Part shown: in pieces, positions 25,225 to 33,749 of the stretch | Layout: each line of letters begins with the position of its first letter | How positions within the stretch are numbered: position 1 is the first letter of the stretch | Source: Oscillospiraceae bacterium | GTDB taxonomy: Bacteria; Bacillota; Clostridia; Oscillospirales; Ruminococcaceae | Length of the DNA: 33,749 bases | Direction of reading: 5' to 3' | Assembly (NCBI GenBank): GCA_009776305.1 | Contig: WRLY01000007.1 | Span: 1-33,749 of the forward strand | Made by a program: the position numbers and the translations under genes | Notes under the pieces: generated by a model | Told to the model about the DNA's origin: nothing | Databases searched by the model: none | The model's input: only the letters and a program-made list of their open reading frames with translations

Positions 25225-25274
25225 TATTCTAAAAGATATAATGATAGATACAACATAAGTCGGGAGAATTTTTA

Positions 25275-28200
25275 ATGAAAACTTTAATAAAACTTAAAAC
25301 ATGGGCGCTGACGATAGCCGTCTTGGTTTCAATGGTCATTGCAACTCCTCCAATGGTGCTTTCGGCTGAGGTGCAAGATGATATGATTCTCGATTTTGCG
25401 GAAATCGACCTTACGCCGATAGAACCGTCGGATCTTTTTTTAGGAAATAACGGTTTTTTGAACAAAGAAGCGGTGTATGTCAGATCTGTAGCCGAAGCCT
25501 TGACCCACCCTATGGGGCTTGTCGGCTATGAGGACACGCCCGACGATCAGGAACTGCATGTCTTTATATGGCTTCAGGAATTGCCCGATGCTCTCGATAA
25601 AGTATATCAGTCTGAAATCATGAGCGTTGCCGGATTTTCGGCGGCGCAAACAGACGCGCAGACCGCTCGTGAGAAAATCAGAAATCTCGGCGGAATGGGG
25701 GCTTCTGCCAGAAGCAGAACAGCACCTGCGATAACCATTACCTTTGAATATTTCGAGGTCTTTGCGGGTTTTGCCGTAAAAGCACCCAAAGATGTGGTTG
25801 AGCAAATCGGCGAAATGCCTGGCGTTTATATGATAACCGAAGTCGGTTACTATGAATTGTACAGCACCGATTATAAACCCGACCCCGGCTACGACATTCC
25901 CGGCAACGCGGGGGCGCGTGAAGCGTGGGGGATAGGCGATTTACATACCGACGGCATTGACGGCAGAGGGGTTAAAGTCGGCGTTATCGACAGCGGAATA
26001 CAGGCGAATCACCCCGATATTGCAGGCGCGTACAAAGGCGGTTGGAATTTCACAAACGGCTTAGGCGGTAATTCCGCTAATATGTCTTACCCCGACGGAA
26101 ACCACGGCATACACGTTGCGGGTACGATCGCCTCGCAAGGCGAAAAATCCCTCGGCATAGCGCCCGGCGCGGATATTTATATGGCTCAGGTATTCGCTGA
26201 CGAATCCTCTACCAACAGCGGAGCAGGCGATGTGGTTATGGCGGCGATTGAAAGCTTTACAAAAGGCGTATCCTATACCTATACACAAAACGGAATCGTA
26301 TATACCCCGAATTTACCTGCGGTAGACGTCATCAATATGTCTCTCGGTGTGCCGCTTGATCACCCCTCACAGGAAGCCCAGCGCAACACCGCCTATGAAG
26401 CCGGTCAGTTCGCGAGAAATAACGCGGTAGTGGACGGAGTGGTGGTTGTCGCCTCGGCGGGTAACTCGGCTTACTACGATTCAAGAACATACACCGAATT
26501 TCAAGGAACGCGCAACCCTTACACCATTACATCGGGCGGCGCGTCGCTTCCGATCAGCGTAGCCGCGTCAATGTACGGCGGGAATCCTACTTATGAATAT
26601 AACGCAGAAGTTTCGGACGCTTTAACCACGGGTACAATCCATTTGCTTGTTGAAAGTAGCGATAGAATACTATCCGGGGTATTCCAATCCGATGGTTTTG
26701 CAAACTCTAACCTCACACCTGTAGCCGACAACGGCTATGAATTGCAACTCTGCATGACGGGCGTTCCTGCGGCGGGTCAAACGGTAACTACAGAAGGAAT
26801 GCTTGAAGCAATCCCGAATGACTCACTAGACGGCAAAATTTTAGTTGTAGGGCGCGGCATTGATTTTACTACATATAAAGATCACGCCCTCAGGACAGGC
26901 GCGGGCGGCTTAATCGTAGTAAACCGCGATTCAACATTTATAGACGGAATGACTATAAATGATACTGCTTCTGATGAATTAGCCATTTTCTCTGCTCCCG
27001 TAGAGGCGGCTGCAACGTTGCTTGACCTTAAACAAGACGACCCCATTTATCTCAATCCGGGAAAACGCATAAATATACCGGCTCCCAAAGAAACCACCAC
27101 TTTCAGTTCGATAGGACCTGTCAGGGAAACTGCCGAGATAAAACCCGATGTTATCGCGCCGGGGTATGCGATATTATCTACCTCTCTTGAAAATGGATAC
27201 GCAACGGCGCAGGGTACATCTATGTCCGCGCCTGCCGTAACGGGTGTGGTCGCGCTGATATTGCAACAAAACCCAACCGCAACGCCTGCCGAAGTTAAGG
27301 CTCGGTTGATGAATACCGCCGACCCTTTTTTGATCAGTCCGAACAGCACCAATAACGCCGTATATAATAATAGCCCTTATTACTTTAATGCAAGCGGCAC
27401 GCAAACTTCTGTATATGAGCAGGGGGCGGGTTTCGTAAATCCAACCCGTGCAATTCATGAAAATACATACATAACCGTAGAAAATACAGTCCCCACTAAT
27501 AACGTTGACAAAAGCGCACAAACAGCCGACATGGCGAGTTTCAGCTTTGGCGTTACCGCGCCCGATTCAACAACAGATAAATTAACAGCGACTGTACACG
27601 GCGCGTCAATTTCTTCAGTCGAGGTCATTTACCGCAATGACACAAGGTTTTCTAAAAGCAGCGCGGGAGCAGTTACTGTAAGAACAGAATTAAAGGGAAA
27701 CATATTTGACGTATGGCTCGAAATATCGCCGAATGCTTCAACCGACCCTAAAGCAGGTAATTTATATGAGGGATACATAAAAGTTACTGTCAGCGGACAA
27801 GAGTATCATCTGCCCTGGGCGACCCGCGTAGGTGAATCCCATTCGGAGACTTTTGAGATATTAGGGATTGCCGAGCGACCGATTGTTTCAACATCGTTAG
27901 ACTCGTTGGTGCGTTCCGCAGGCGACGATAATCCGCGCAACTCAAACGCAACTTCTCTTTATTATACATGGTGGGGAGAAATGCCGTCGAATCCCAGGTT
28001 TAACGGAAGCCCGAGAGCTTTCGGTCTGTATCTTTTAGATGTTAAAACAAACAGCTTAGCTTATTACTATGGCGGTTGGTCTGCGAATAATCCTGTAAAT
28101 AACGGTGGTTCTTGGAGTGTTATTCGAGATGTTATCGCAGGAACGGCGAGACCGATTATAGGCGGGTCTATACAAAGCGATGCCGTGCCAATCCAAAACG

Positions 28201-29633
28201 GCGCGTATTATTTGGTCATGCAGACCGGTCACGGCTATAGTTACTATTCTGATATTGGCGTTGTCTTTACCGATGGACTTGGTGATATGGCTGTTCAACT
28301 TACTATTGACGGTCTTGACGAGAATGGCAGGCTGCCCGTATCCGCTGATGAACGCGTTACAACGGCGGAAGTGACAGGCAGAATATTCAGCCCCGCTCTG
28401 GATCTTGCCGCAACGCATGGATTTTTGTGGACTGATTATAATGATTTCAGGTCAGGACGTTATTTTAATATTGATCAAAGCTATAATGTTTTGGCGTGTA
28501 GTTCGCAGGAGGATACTTACGGCGAAATTCAGCCCGGCGGCGAGATAGGGTCAGTCGGGGTTATCCTTAACGGCGGTCATTTATGGTATTGTGACGAGGA
28601 CGGTTATTTCGGCTTTACACGTAATGTTATGCAAGCGGAAAAAGACGGCGGCTATTTGTTTACATCCGGCGGCAATCCCGCAATTGTCGGTGTAGAGGGT
28701 TTCTATTATAATTATAATGGTGCGTCAAGACCCTTTATAGGTGCGAATAAGTCTTCCGCTATAACGCCGACATATAAACTTGATCCCGAGCCCGAACCAA
28801 ACCCGAATCCCGACCCGAATCCCGACCCCGATCCCAATCCCAATCCCGAACCAAATCCAAATCCAACCCCCACACCCACACCCTCAGACCCTACTACAAC
28901 CAGCCCGACAACTACAGAACCTGCACCCGAAACAACCCCTTCCGATTACATAGAGGACAATGTTATTTTTGAAGCACTTGAAGCGGATAATCCTGTTATT
29001 GATTTAAAAGAAACCGATAGCACTATCATTTCAGCGGATATGTTACAGGCAATCGCCGAGAGCGGAAAAGATGTAGATTTTATACTTGACAATGGGTTTA
29101 AGTTTACAATTTTATCCGATTCAATCAGTCCCGATGCGGGAGCGTTTGATCTTAATATTGACATCTACTTGACAAATCAAGCGGAAAGCATTGACGGCGT
29201 GAAAATCTCCGCAAATTCAATTATAGTCAATCCTAACTTTACAGGCGAGTTTGGTTTTGAAATTAGGTTTGAGTTTACAGCGGCGCAGTTGAAAGAAAAA
29301 GGCATTAACGGAAATAATGTCAAGTTGTTTCACGTTGACCATGACAGAAAAATTACCGATATGGGCAAGGTTAAGTTGAACGCCGACGGCTCGGTTGAGT
29401 TTACAATTAGTCATGCTTCTTATTATATCTTAGCTGAAGACGTGTCGGAAGACGTGGCGATAGACATAAGCATAACGGACGCAACAGACGAAACCGCAGC
29501 AGGCGCAAGAGTAGACGGCAACGAAAACCCCGCAACCGGCGTGGCAGTGGGCTTTACGGCGGCGATAATCGCGGGCGGCGCGGTGGTGTTGAGTAAAAAG
29601 AGCAGAAAGTGTAAGGGTTTGATTAAGGGGTAA
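25275..29633 (+). CDS. Cell-wall-anchored subtilisin-family (S8) protease
   Basis: 1452 residues. A signal peptide (KTLIKLKTWALTIAVLVSMV, then a cut near LSAEV) leads to a propeptide of about 180 residues. The S8 domain has the full catalytic triad: Asp239 (VIDSGI), His277 (NHGIHVAGT) and Ser649 (GTSMSAP). A protease-associated (PA) domain is inserted at about 430-570 (GKILVVGRGIDF and AGGLIVVNRDS), as in lactocepin and C5a-peptidase-like enzymes. Beta-rich C-terminal modules follow, then a Pro-x linker of about 35 residues (28782-28892), a further domain (about 1230-1400), and the sorting signal NPATG (1418-1422) with a hydrophobic helix and a Lys/Arg tail. NPATG is a non-standard variant of LPxTG. 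Protein or peptide degradation at the cell surface is the likely role. It has its own promoter. Confidence 0.92.
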   Translation: MKTLIKLKTWALTIAVLVSMVIATPPMVLSAEVQDDMILDFAEIDLTPIEPSDLFLGNNGFLNKEAVYVRSVAEALTHPMGLVGYEDTPDDQELHVFIWLQELPDALDKVYQSEIMSVAGFSAAQTDAQTAREKIRNLGGMGASARSRTAPAITITFEYFEVFAGFAVKAPKDVVEQIGEMPGVYMITEVGYYELYSTDYKPDPGYDIPGNAGAREAWGIGDLHTDGIDGRGVKVGVIDSGIQANHPDIAGAYKGGWNFTNGLGGNSANMSYPDGNHGIHVAGTIASQGEKSLGIAPGADIYMAQVFADESSTNSGAGDVVMAAIESFTKGVSYTYTQNGIVYTPNLPAVDVINMSLGVPLDHPSQEAQRNTAYEAGQFARNNAVVDGVVVVASAGNSAYYDSRTYTEFQGTRNPYTITSGGASLPISVAASMYGGNPTYEYNAEVSDALTTGTIHLLVESSDRILSGVFQSDGFANSNLTPVADNGYELQLCMTGVPAAGQTVTTEGMLEAIPNDSLDGKILVVGRGIDFTTYKDHALRTGAGGLIVVNRDSTFIDGMTINDTASDELAIFSAPVEAAATLLDLKQDDPIYLNPGKRINIPAPKETTTFSSIGPVRETAEIKPDVIAPGYAILSTSLENGYATAQGTSMSAPAVTGVVALILQQNPTATPAEVKARLMNTADPFLISPNSTNNAVYNNSPYYFNASGTQTSVYEQGAGFVNPTRAIHENTYITVENTVPTNNVDKSAQTADMASFSFGVTAPDSTTDKLTATVHGASISSVEVIYRNDTRFSKSSAGAVTVRTELKGNIFDVWLEISPNASTDPKAGNLYEGYIKVTVSGQEYHLPWATRVGESHSETFEILGIAERPIVSTSLDSLVRSAGDDNPRNSNATSLYYTWWGEMPSNPRFNGSPRAFGLYLLDVKTNSLAYYYGGWSANNPVNNGGSWSVIRDVIAGTARPIIGGSIQSDAVPIQNGAYYLVMQTGHGYSYYSDIGVVFTDGLGDMAVQLTIDGLDENGRLPVSADERVTTAEVTGRIFSPALDLAATHGFLWTDYNDFRSGRYFNIDQSYNVLACSSQEDTYGEIQPGGEIGSVGVILNGGHLWYCDEDGYFGFTRNVMQAEKDGGYLFTSGGNPAIVGVEGFYYNYNGASRPFIGANKSSAITPTYKLDPEPEPNPNPDPNPDPDPNPNPEPNPNPTPTPTPSDPTTTSPTTTEPAPETTPSDYIEDNVIFEALEADNPVIDLKETDSTIISADMLQAIAESGKDVDFILDNGFKFTILSDSISPDAGAFDLNIDIYLTNQAESIDGVKISANSIIVNPNFTGEFGFEIRFEFTAAQLKEKGINGNNVKLFHVDHDRKITDMGKVKLNADGSVEFTISHASYYILAEDVSEDVAIDISITDATDETAAGARVDGNENPATGVAVGFTAAIIAGGAVVLSKKSRKCKGLIKG
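28782..28892 (+). repeat. Pro-x dipeptide repeat in the subtilase linker
   Basis: A run of two-codon units coding DP, EP, NP and TP about 18 times forms a wall-spanning linker between the protease modules and the last domain. The near-exact six-base periodicity makes it prone to length change by slippage. Confidence 0.85.
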
Positions 29634-29648
29634 AGTATAATTTTATAG

Positions 29649-29732
29649 TTGATTTTTACAAACGACGAGATAACCCACAAGTGGATAATTGACACTAATA
29701 CGGGAGAAGTCATAATGGACGAAAGGGAATAA
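29649..29732 (+). pseudogene. Short C-terminal remnant in front of a small gene
   Basis: A 27-codon open stretch bounded upstream by a stop reads NDEITHKWIIDTNTGEVIMD plus three residues and ends TAA directly next to the ATG of the following gene (TAAATG). It has protein-like composition but no start signal. The ending (W-I-D-T-TG-E-V) resembles tails of toxin or wall proteins, and the tight junction with the next gene is as in toxin-immunity pairs. Function and origin are guesses. Confidence 0.35.
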
Positions 29733-30176
29733 ATGTACTTCATTGAATTTAACATCAAGTGGTATAAAAACCGCATAGAATATTATCTTAGTTTAACCAA
29801 AGATAATATTAACAATGAAATTATAAACGAAGCAAAAATTCTTTATAAATTCTTAGAAGATATATATGATGAAGGCTATCATTCGACTTATGATTTTTTT
29901 CAAAGCGAAGTTCAGGCTACAAAGCGTTTGCTGTCATTTATAAAATTAGGAAATGAAAAGCCGTTTGTCATTCAAAAAAAGTCACCTGTTTATGGCGAAT
30001 TAGTTTACGCGCAATCCGAAAAACCTTTAAATGAGTATCTTCAACTGATTATTAATCAGGCAAATGCAGTAGATTGCGTTATTGATAACAGAATTACTTT
30101 ATACGATGAAATCCTTCCTAAAAGTGAAGTGCTTTATTTACACAATATTACAATGCTTACTGAATACGGGTTCTGA
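29733..30176 (+). CDS. Small conserved-looking protein of unknown function
   Basis: 147 residues from ATG 29733 after AAAGGGA. Soluble, without signal peptide or membrane segments, and mostly helical in the first 75 residues (KNRIEYYLSLTKDNINNEI, AKILYKFLEDIYDEG), followed by a mixed part ending LHNITMLTEYGF. No catalytic motif or family could be recognised. It is AT-rich like the immunity genes at the left end of the window and starts right at the stop of a short remnant, so an orphan immunity protein is one possibility. A bidirectional terminator follows. Confidence 0.55.
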   Translation: MYFIEFNIKWYKNRIEYYLSLTKDNINNEIINEAKILYKFLEDIYDEGYHSTYDFFQSEVQATKRLLSFIKLGNEKPFVIQKKSPVYGELVYAQSEKPLNEYLQLIINQANAVDCVIDNRITLYDEILPKSEVLYLHNITMLTEYGF

Positions 30177-30185
30177 ATCCTTATG

Positions 30186-30222
30186 AAAAAATCGCAGGAC
30201 GCTTCTCCGTCCCGCGATTTTT
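30186..30222. terminator. Bidirectional terminator between convergent genes
   Basis: AAAAATCGC-A-GGACG pairs with CGTCC-C-GCGATTTTT with one mismatch and a six-base loop. It lies between the unknown gene and the end of the beta-glucuronidase operon, with A and T runs for both directions. Confidence 0.8.
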
Positions 30223-30242
30223 CTTATTCTATTTACTTTACA

Positions 30243-32009
30243 TTACTTTTTATCGTAGAACTTTTTCAACTCGAAAAACGCCAGTTTCTTATGCTTCTTG
30301 TCTGCTGACAGCAAGCCTTTCAAGTTGTAATAATTCTGCAGATAATGCGATCTTCTGGGGCAACGGAAATCATAGAAAATCCACGGCGTCATGCCCTTTA
30401 CGTAGTCGATTTTTGACAGCATGTCAATCTGCTTTTCATAAACGTCAAGCTGGAAATTTTCCGAAAACATGTCGTCTTTGGTTCCGTAGTGTCCGGCTTT
30501 GGCATCCGCGCCGAATTCGCTGATGATGACCGGTTTTTGCGGATTGCTGTTGTTAAAAATCTTCGGCAGTTTGGTAAAATCGGGTTCATACCAGCCGTAA
30601 TACTCGTTGATTCCTATGACGTCAATTTTGTCGGCTAAGCGGTCGTTTATTTGAAGTATTGCGGTATCGGACAGGCAAGCCGCCGAAACTAACCTTGTGC
30701 TGTCAAGTTCCCTCGTCTTGTCGGCAAGACGGCTCATAAAGCTTAGCCTTGCGTCGCTGTCGGCGTTTTCGTTCCCTACCGACCAGATAATCACACTTGC
30801 GCGGTTGATGTCGCGGGTGATAAGCTCGGTTAATTGATTTTCCGCGTCCGCGTAGGTATCGGGATTATCGAACTGTATCGCCCAATAAACCGGAATTTCC
30901 TCCCACAAAAGTATTCCGACCTCATCGGCAATTCTTGCGGCGGCTTCAGAGTGAGGATAATGCGCCAACCGCATGAAGTTACAGCCCATTTCTTTGGCAA
31001 GCGCGTAGTTTTCGCGGATTTCCTCCTCGGTTAAGGAGCGACCATTGAGTAAGCTTTCCTCGTGACAGCTTACGCCTTTCAGGAAAATGCTCTTTCCGTT
31101 AAGCAGAATATCGCGCCCTTCTACCCTGACTTCCCTGAACCCGATTTTTTCAGTAATCACGTCATTGTTAAATTCTACGGTAACTTCATATAATTTCGGA
31201 TTCTCGACACTCCAAAGTTCGGGGTTTACGGGGAGCGTAATTTTTCCGGAATGGTCGTTTATTTCAATTTCGGCTGAAATGTTCAGTTCCGGTATTTTCA
31301 AAGTCGCCGTTCCTTTTGGCGCGCCTTCTGTTTTGACCTCGGCGTAGATTTTCTTATAATCCGAGCCGGGCTCAAGCCCTACGGAAATCGAGCGGATAAA
31401 CGCTTCCGGTAATCTCAACAACTCAACGTCGCGGTAAATCCCCCCGTAATTGAACCAGTCGGTATTATCCATCGGTACGTTTTCGGGGCGGCGGGTGTTG
31501 TTGACGACTACCAGCAGACGATTCTCGGTTTGCAGAACGTCGGTAACGTCAACATAAAACGGCGTAGAGCCGCCTTTGTGCATGCCCATATATGTTTTGT
31601 TCATGAAGATCATCGTGCGGTAATTCGCGCCGCCGAATTTAATGAAAACCCGTTTTTCCCCTCGGTTTTCATACGAAAATTTACGGGTATAGGCGATACT
31701 GCCCTCATACAGGAACAGCTTTTCGTCAAATATGTTCCAGCAACACGGAATCGGCATAACTTCCCAGTTATCAAAACTGCAGTCGGGCGGGAAAGCGCGT
31801 CCGTCTTCGTCATGGGTTTTCTCCGCAAACCATTTGTTACGCAGACAGCTGTCGTATTGATCTATGGCATAACGCCATAAGCCGTTCAGGCTTTCTTTTT
31901 CGCGGGAATGATCCGTCATTACCGTAGCGCAGATTTGCTTGTTGAGATACTCGTCCCAAAAATTGGGGGTATGGATTCCTTCTTGAAAATTTTCGGATTT
32001 TTTTGTCAT
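30243..32009 (-). CDS. uidA: Beta-glucuronidase (GH2)
   Basis: 588 residues, typical length for bacterial beta-glucuronidases. Domains in order: sugar-binding jelly roll (about 40-200), Ig-like (200-295) and TIM barrel (295-585). The acid/base is Glu414 in VGNEN, the nucleophile Glu498 in ISEFGADA. INEYYGWY (468-474) and the NxK motif Asn562-Lys564 (YNLKG) are the features that mark glucuronidases against galactosidases, since Asn and Lys bind the sugar carboxylate. There is no signal peptide, so it acts in the cytoplasm on imported glucuronides. No long loop 1 is obvious between residues 375 and 395, so it is probably a short-loop or loop-less gut GUS type. The start follows GAGGAG that overlaps the stop of the transporter gene 12 bases upstream. 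Confidence 0.93.
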   Translation of the reverse strand: MTKKSENFQEGIHTPNFWDEYLNKQICATVMTDHSREKESLNGLWRYAIDQYDSCLRNKWFAEKTHDEDGRAFPPDCSFDNWEVMPIPCCWNIFDEKLFLYEGSIAYTRKFSYENRGEKRVFIKFGGANYRTMIFMNKTYMGMHKGGSTPFYVDVTDVLQTENRLLVVVNNTRRPENVPMDNTDWFNYGGIYRDVELLRLPEAFIRSISVGLEPGSDYKKIYAEVKTEGAPKGTATLKIPELNISAEIEINDHSGKITLPVNPELWSVENPKLYEVTVEFNNDVITEKIGFREVRVEGRDILLNGKSIFLKGVSCHEESLLNGRSLTEEEIRENYALAKEMGCNFMRLAHYPHSEAAARIADEVGILLWEEIPVYWAIQFDNPDTYADAENQLTELITRDINRASVIIWSVGNENADSDARLSFMSRLADKTRELDSTRLVSAACLSDTAILQINDRLADKIDVIGINEYYGWYEPDFTKLPKIFNNSNPQKPVIISEFGADAKAGHYGTKDDMFSENFQLDVYEKQIDMLSKIDYVKGMTPWIFYDFRCPRRSHYLQNYYNLKGLLSADKKHKKLAFFELKKFYDKK

Positions 32010-32021
32010 GATAAAATCTCC

Positions 32022-33479
32022 TCAATTATTATTTTTTTTCTCGTTCAATTTTTCAGCCAGTTCGCTCAGGGCTTTTTTATTTAGCGGGTAGACAAATGCG
32101 AAAAACAACGCCACTAAAAAGAAGAACACGCCGGGAACAATGGTCGCGCCTAAGTAAATCGCGGAGACGGTTTTTTCCGACTGTACGACAACCTCCGCGC
32201 CGGTTGACGAAACGTAACCCGTAACGGATAAAACCATACCCGACAAAAAGCCCGCAAATGCCTGCCCCAGCTTACGGGAAAAAGAGTAGATCGCATAAAC
32301 GGACGCGTCGTTACGCTCGCCGATGACCAATTCCTGATAGTCAATACAGTCTATGACAAGCGCCCACACAACCGTATTAAAGAAAGCGATGCCGAATACC
32401 GCACAAAAGCTGATCGCGATATAAAGATATCCGTTGTCGGTACGCAGGAAGCCAAGGATCAAATAAAACGCCGAGGCTACGAGAAACGCGATCGTCAAAG
32501 CTTCTTTCTTACCGAAATTGCGCACAATCTTAACCATAAAAGGCGCGATCACAAAGGTAGTGATAGGGGCTAAAATGCCCACGAACGCAAGCAACGCCGG
32601 CATTTTAAAGTGATCTTTGAACACATATACGTTTAAAGAGTTAATCAAATGCTGTACAAATATTGAGGTTAGCGCGACGATCACCAGCGTTATAAAAGGC
32701 TTGTTTTTGGCAATGCCTTTCAGCGCGGTTTTAAACGCATTACTGCCTTGCTTGGATTTATCTTTTTTGCTGTAATTGGTCAGTCGTTCGGTACATAATT
32801 TATAGCAAAAATAATAGCAGACCATTGCGCACATTGCAAACACGATCATCGTTACAAAAAACCTGTTTCCGTTCGCCTGTTTTAGTTCCGTACCGTCGGT
32901 AGCAATCACGGTAGTAAAACAAACGATCGGAACAATCAGGTTGATCAATAAAGAAGAAATGGACGCGCCTACGTTTCGGAAAGTAGAGAGCGATGCCCTT
33001 TGGGTCGGGTCGTCGGTCATGACGGAAGCCATAGAACCGTAAGGGATATTTACCATGGTATAACAGCAACCGTAAAGAATGTATGTAACGCACGCATAGA
33101 TAAATGTCGTCTGGTGAGATACGCCGCTAATGGGGAAAAACACTAAAATTCCCGCAATCGCCAAAGGCAGCGCGCCTCTGCGTATCCACGGACGGAATCT
33201 TCCCGCCTTTGTGGGTTTGGCAGTGTCTACGATTACCCCCATACATACGTCCGTAATCGCGTCCACAAACCTCGCCGCCAGAAAAAGAAAGCCGACAGCG
33301 GCTCCGCTGATTCCCATGACGTCGGTATAAAATACCGTCAGAAAAATCGCCACCGTTAGAAAGAAAAAGTCGTTGCCGAAGTCCCCGAACATATAGCCCG
33401 CCTTGTCCCTCGCCCCGAATTTCGGGTGCTTGGCGGCTTGGTCGGGATTTTGCGTTGTTACTTCTTGCTTGTTATCCAT
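32022..33479 (-). CDS. GPH-family glycoside/glucuronide:cation symporter
   Basis: 485 residues with about 12 membrane segments. The N-terminal motif GARDKAGYMFGDFGNDFFF and the GRFRPWIRRGALPLA loop are hallmarks of the glycoside-pentoside-hexuronide family (MelB, UidB), which bring sugars in with Na+ or H+. As the first gene of an operon with beta-glucuronidase, its cargo is most likely glucuronides, as for UidB. Its TGA stop is part of the ribosome site of the next gene (TGAGGAG), which couples their translation. The start at 33479 follows AAAGGGAT. The substrate cannot be read from the sequence. Confidence 0.9.
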   Translation of the reverse strand: MDNKQEVTTQNPDQAAKHPKFGARDKAGYMFGDFGNDFFFLTVAIFLTVFYTDVMGISGAAVGFLFLAARFVDAITDVCMGVIVDTAKPTKAGRFRPWIRRGALPLAIAGILVFFPISGVSHQTTFIYACVTYILYGCCYTMVNIPYGSMASVMTDDPTQRASLSTFRNVGASISSLLINLIVPIVCFTTVIATDGTELKQANGNRFFVTMIVFAMCAMVCYYFCYKLCTERLTNYSKKDKSKQGSNAFKTALKGIAKNKPFITLVIVALTSIFVQHLINSLNVYVFKDHFKMPALLAFVGILAPITTFVIAPFMVKIVRNFGKKEALTIAFLVASAFYLILGFLRTDNGYLYIAISFCAVFGIAFFNTVVWALVIDCIDYQELVIGERNDASVYAIYSFSRKLGQAFAGFLSGMVLSVTGYVSSTGAEVVVQSEKTVSAIYLGATIVPGVFFFLVALFFAFVYPLNKKALSELAEKLNEKKNNN

Positions 33480-33519
33480 GCTTTTCTATCCCTTTCTGAT
33501 TAATCGTTTCATAAAAATA

Positions 33520-33548
33520 ATTATATCACTATAATGAAAAGCTGTCAA
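33520..33548 (-). promoter_or_regulatory. Promoter of the glucuronide operon
   Basis: On the minus strand TTGACA (33548-33543), 17 bases, TATAAT (33525-33520): a perfect consensus. The start near 33513 leaves a leader of about 35 bases. Such a strong promoter suggests control by a repressor; ATTATAGTGATATAAT spans the -10 and is partly symmetrical, a possible operator. No regulator gene is in the window. Confidence 0.88.
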
Positions 33549-33568
33549 GAATTTAGGGGAAAGATTGA

Positions 33569-33721
33569 TGCCTGAAAGGGATTATCTTTCCCGACGACAG
33601 TCAGTTTTATCTGTCGCTTGGGATGTTCACAGCTTACGATGAAACCGAAACCTACTGCGATATTTATGTTTTGCCGCAAAATGAAATCGAGATTTTTGAT
33701 AAAAAATATCTCCCGAAATAA
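33569..33721 (+). pseudogene. C-terminal fragment of an unknown protein
   Basis: 50 codons open after a TGA, without a start codon at the head, ending TAA. It reads GIIFPDDSQFYLSLGMFTAY, then DETETYCDIYVLP and ends in FDKKYLPK: a convincing protein tail with alternating strands, family not recognised. A ribosome-site-like AGGGGAAAG and an ATG (33568) lie just in front but in another frame, giving only 24 codons, so a frameshift or deletion may have broken the gene. It is cut from any upstream part by the glucuronide promoter. Confidence 0.4.
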
Positions 33722-33749
33722 CAAAAACACCTGCGTAAATCTTTGAAAA

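Noticed and set aside
28782-28892. CRISPR-like or satellite repeat
   Set aside because: The periodicity is six bases, in frame, and codes the Pro-x linker of the protease.
1-33749. CRISPR arrays, rRNA genes, insertion-sequence transposases
   Set aside because: None was found by reading both strands; the only recombinase is the tyrosine integrase at 4103-5410.

Overview
The window looks like the chromosome of a low-to-mid GC Firmicute, most likely a gut-type Clostridia member of the Oscillospiraceae/Lachnospiraceae kind. The evidence is strong AGGAGG Shine-Dalgarno sites, TTG starts, sigma-A promoters, many Rho-independent hairpins, a Gram-positive wall-anchored protease and a beta-glucuronidase operon. 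Species cannot be named from the sequence alone.

Bases 1-2600 are a polymorphic-toxin tail region. Two copies of the same toxin 'neck' (1-142 and 1254-1395, 140 of 142 bases identical) each lead into a different C-terminal toxin tip followed by a candidate immunity gene. The second tip resembles colicin E5-type tRNases. A broken DUF4279-like immunity fragment and a small membrane protein follow. Bases 2700-5750 hold the integrase end of an integrative element: tandem terminators, a sigma-like HTH protein, a GC-rich region without a convincing gene (possible structured RNA), a zinc-ribbon protein, an excisionase and a tyrosine integrase. It abuts an intact tRNA-Thr(GGT) flanked on both sides by six copies of ACCCACTAT. 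A 5' half of a second tRNA-Thr lies at 5828-5870.

Bases 6060-18960 are the core transcription/translation block rpoB-rpoC, rpsL-rpsG-fusA and tuf, with separate promoters and terminators and an array of three terminator hairpins after tuf. The usual rplKAJL genes are absent upstream of rpoB, where the element sits.

Bases 19057-24545 carry class II fructose-bisphosphate aldolase (minus strand), a divergent AlkX/YcaQ-type DNA glycosylase, a DUF362 protein, and a trpE-trpG pair under its own promoter without the rest of the trp operon. After a CwlD-type amidase remnant cut off at its first catalytic motif comes a large secreted subtilase (S8, PA domain, Pro-rich linker, NPATG sorting signal), then a small unknown gene preceded by a possible toxin-tail remnant.

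The right end holds a minus-strand operon for glucuronide use: a GPH-family symporter followed by a GH2 beta-glucuronidase with the NxK glucuronate-recognition motif, transcribed from a near-consensus promoter. The most unusual parts are the toxin-tip array, the repeat-flanked tRNA/att region and the GC-rich region at 3215-3660. All family assignments were made by eye; no searches were run.
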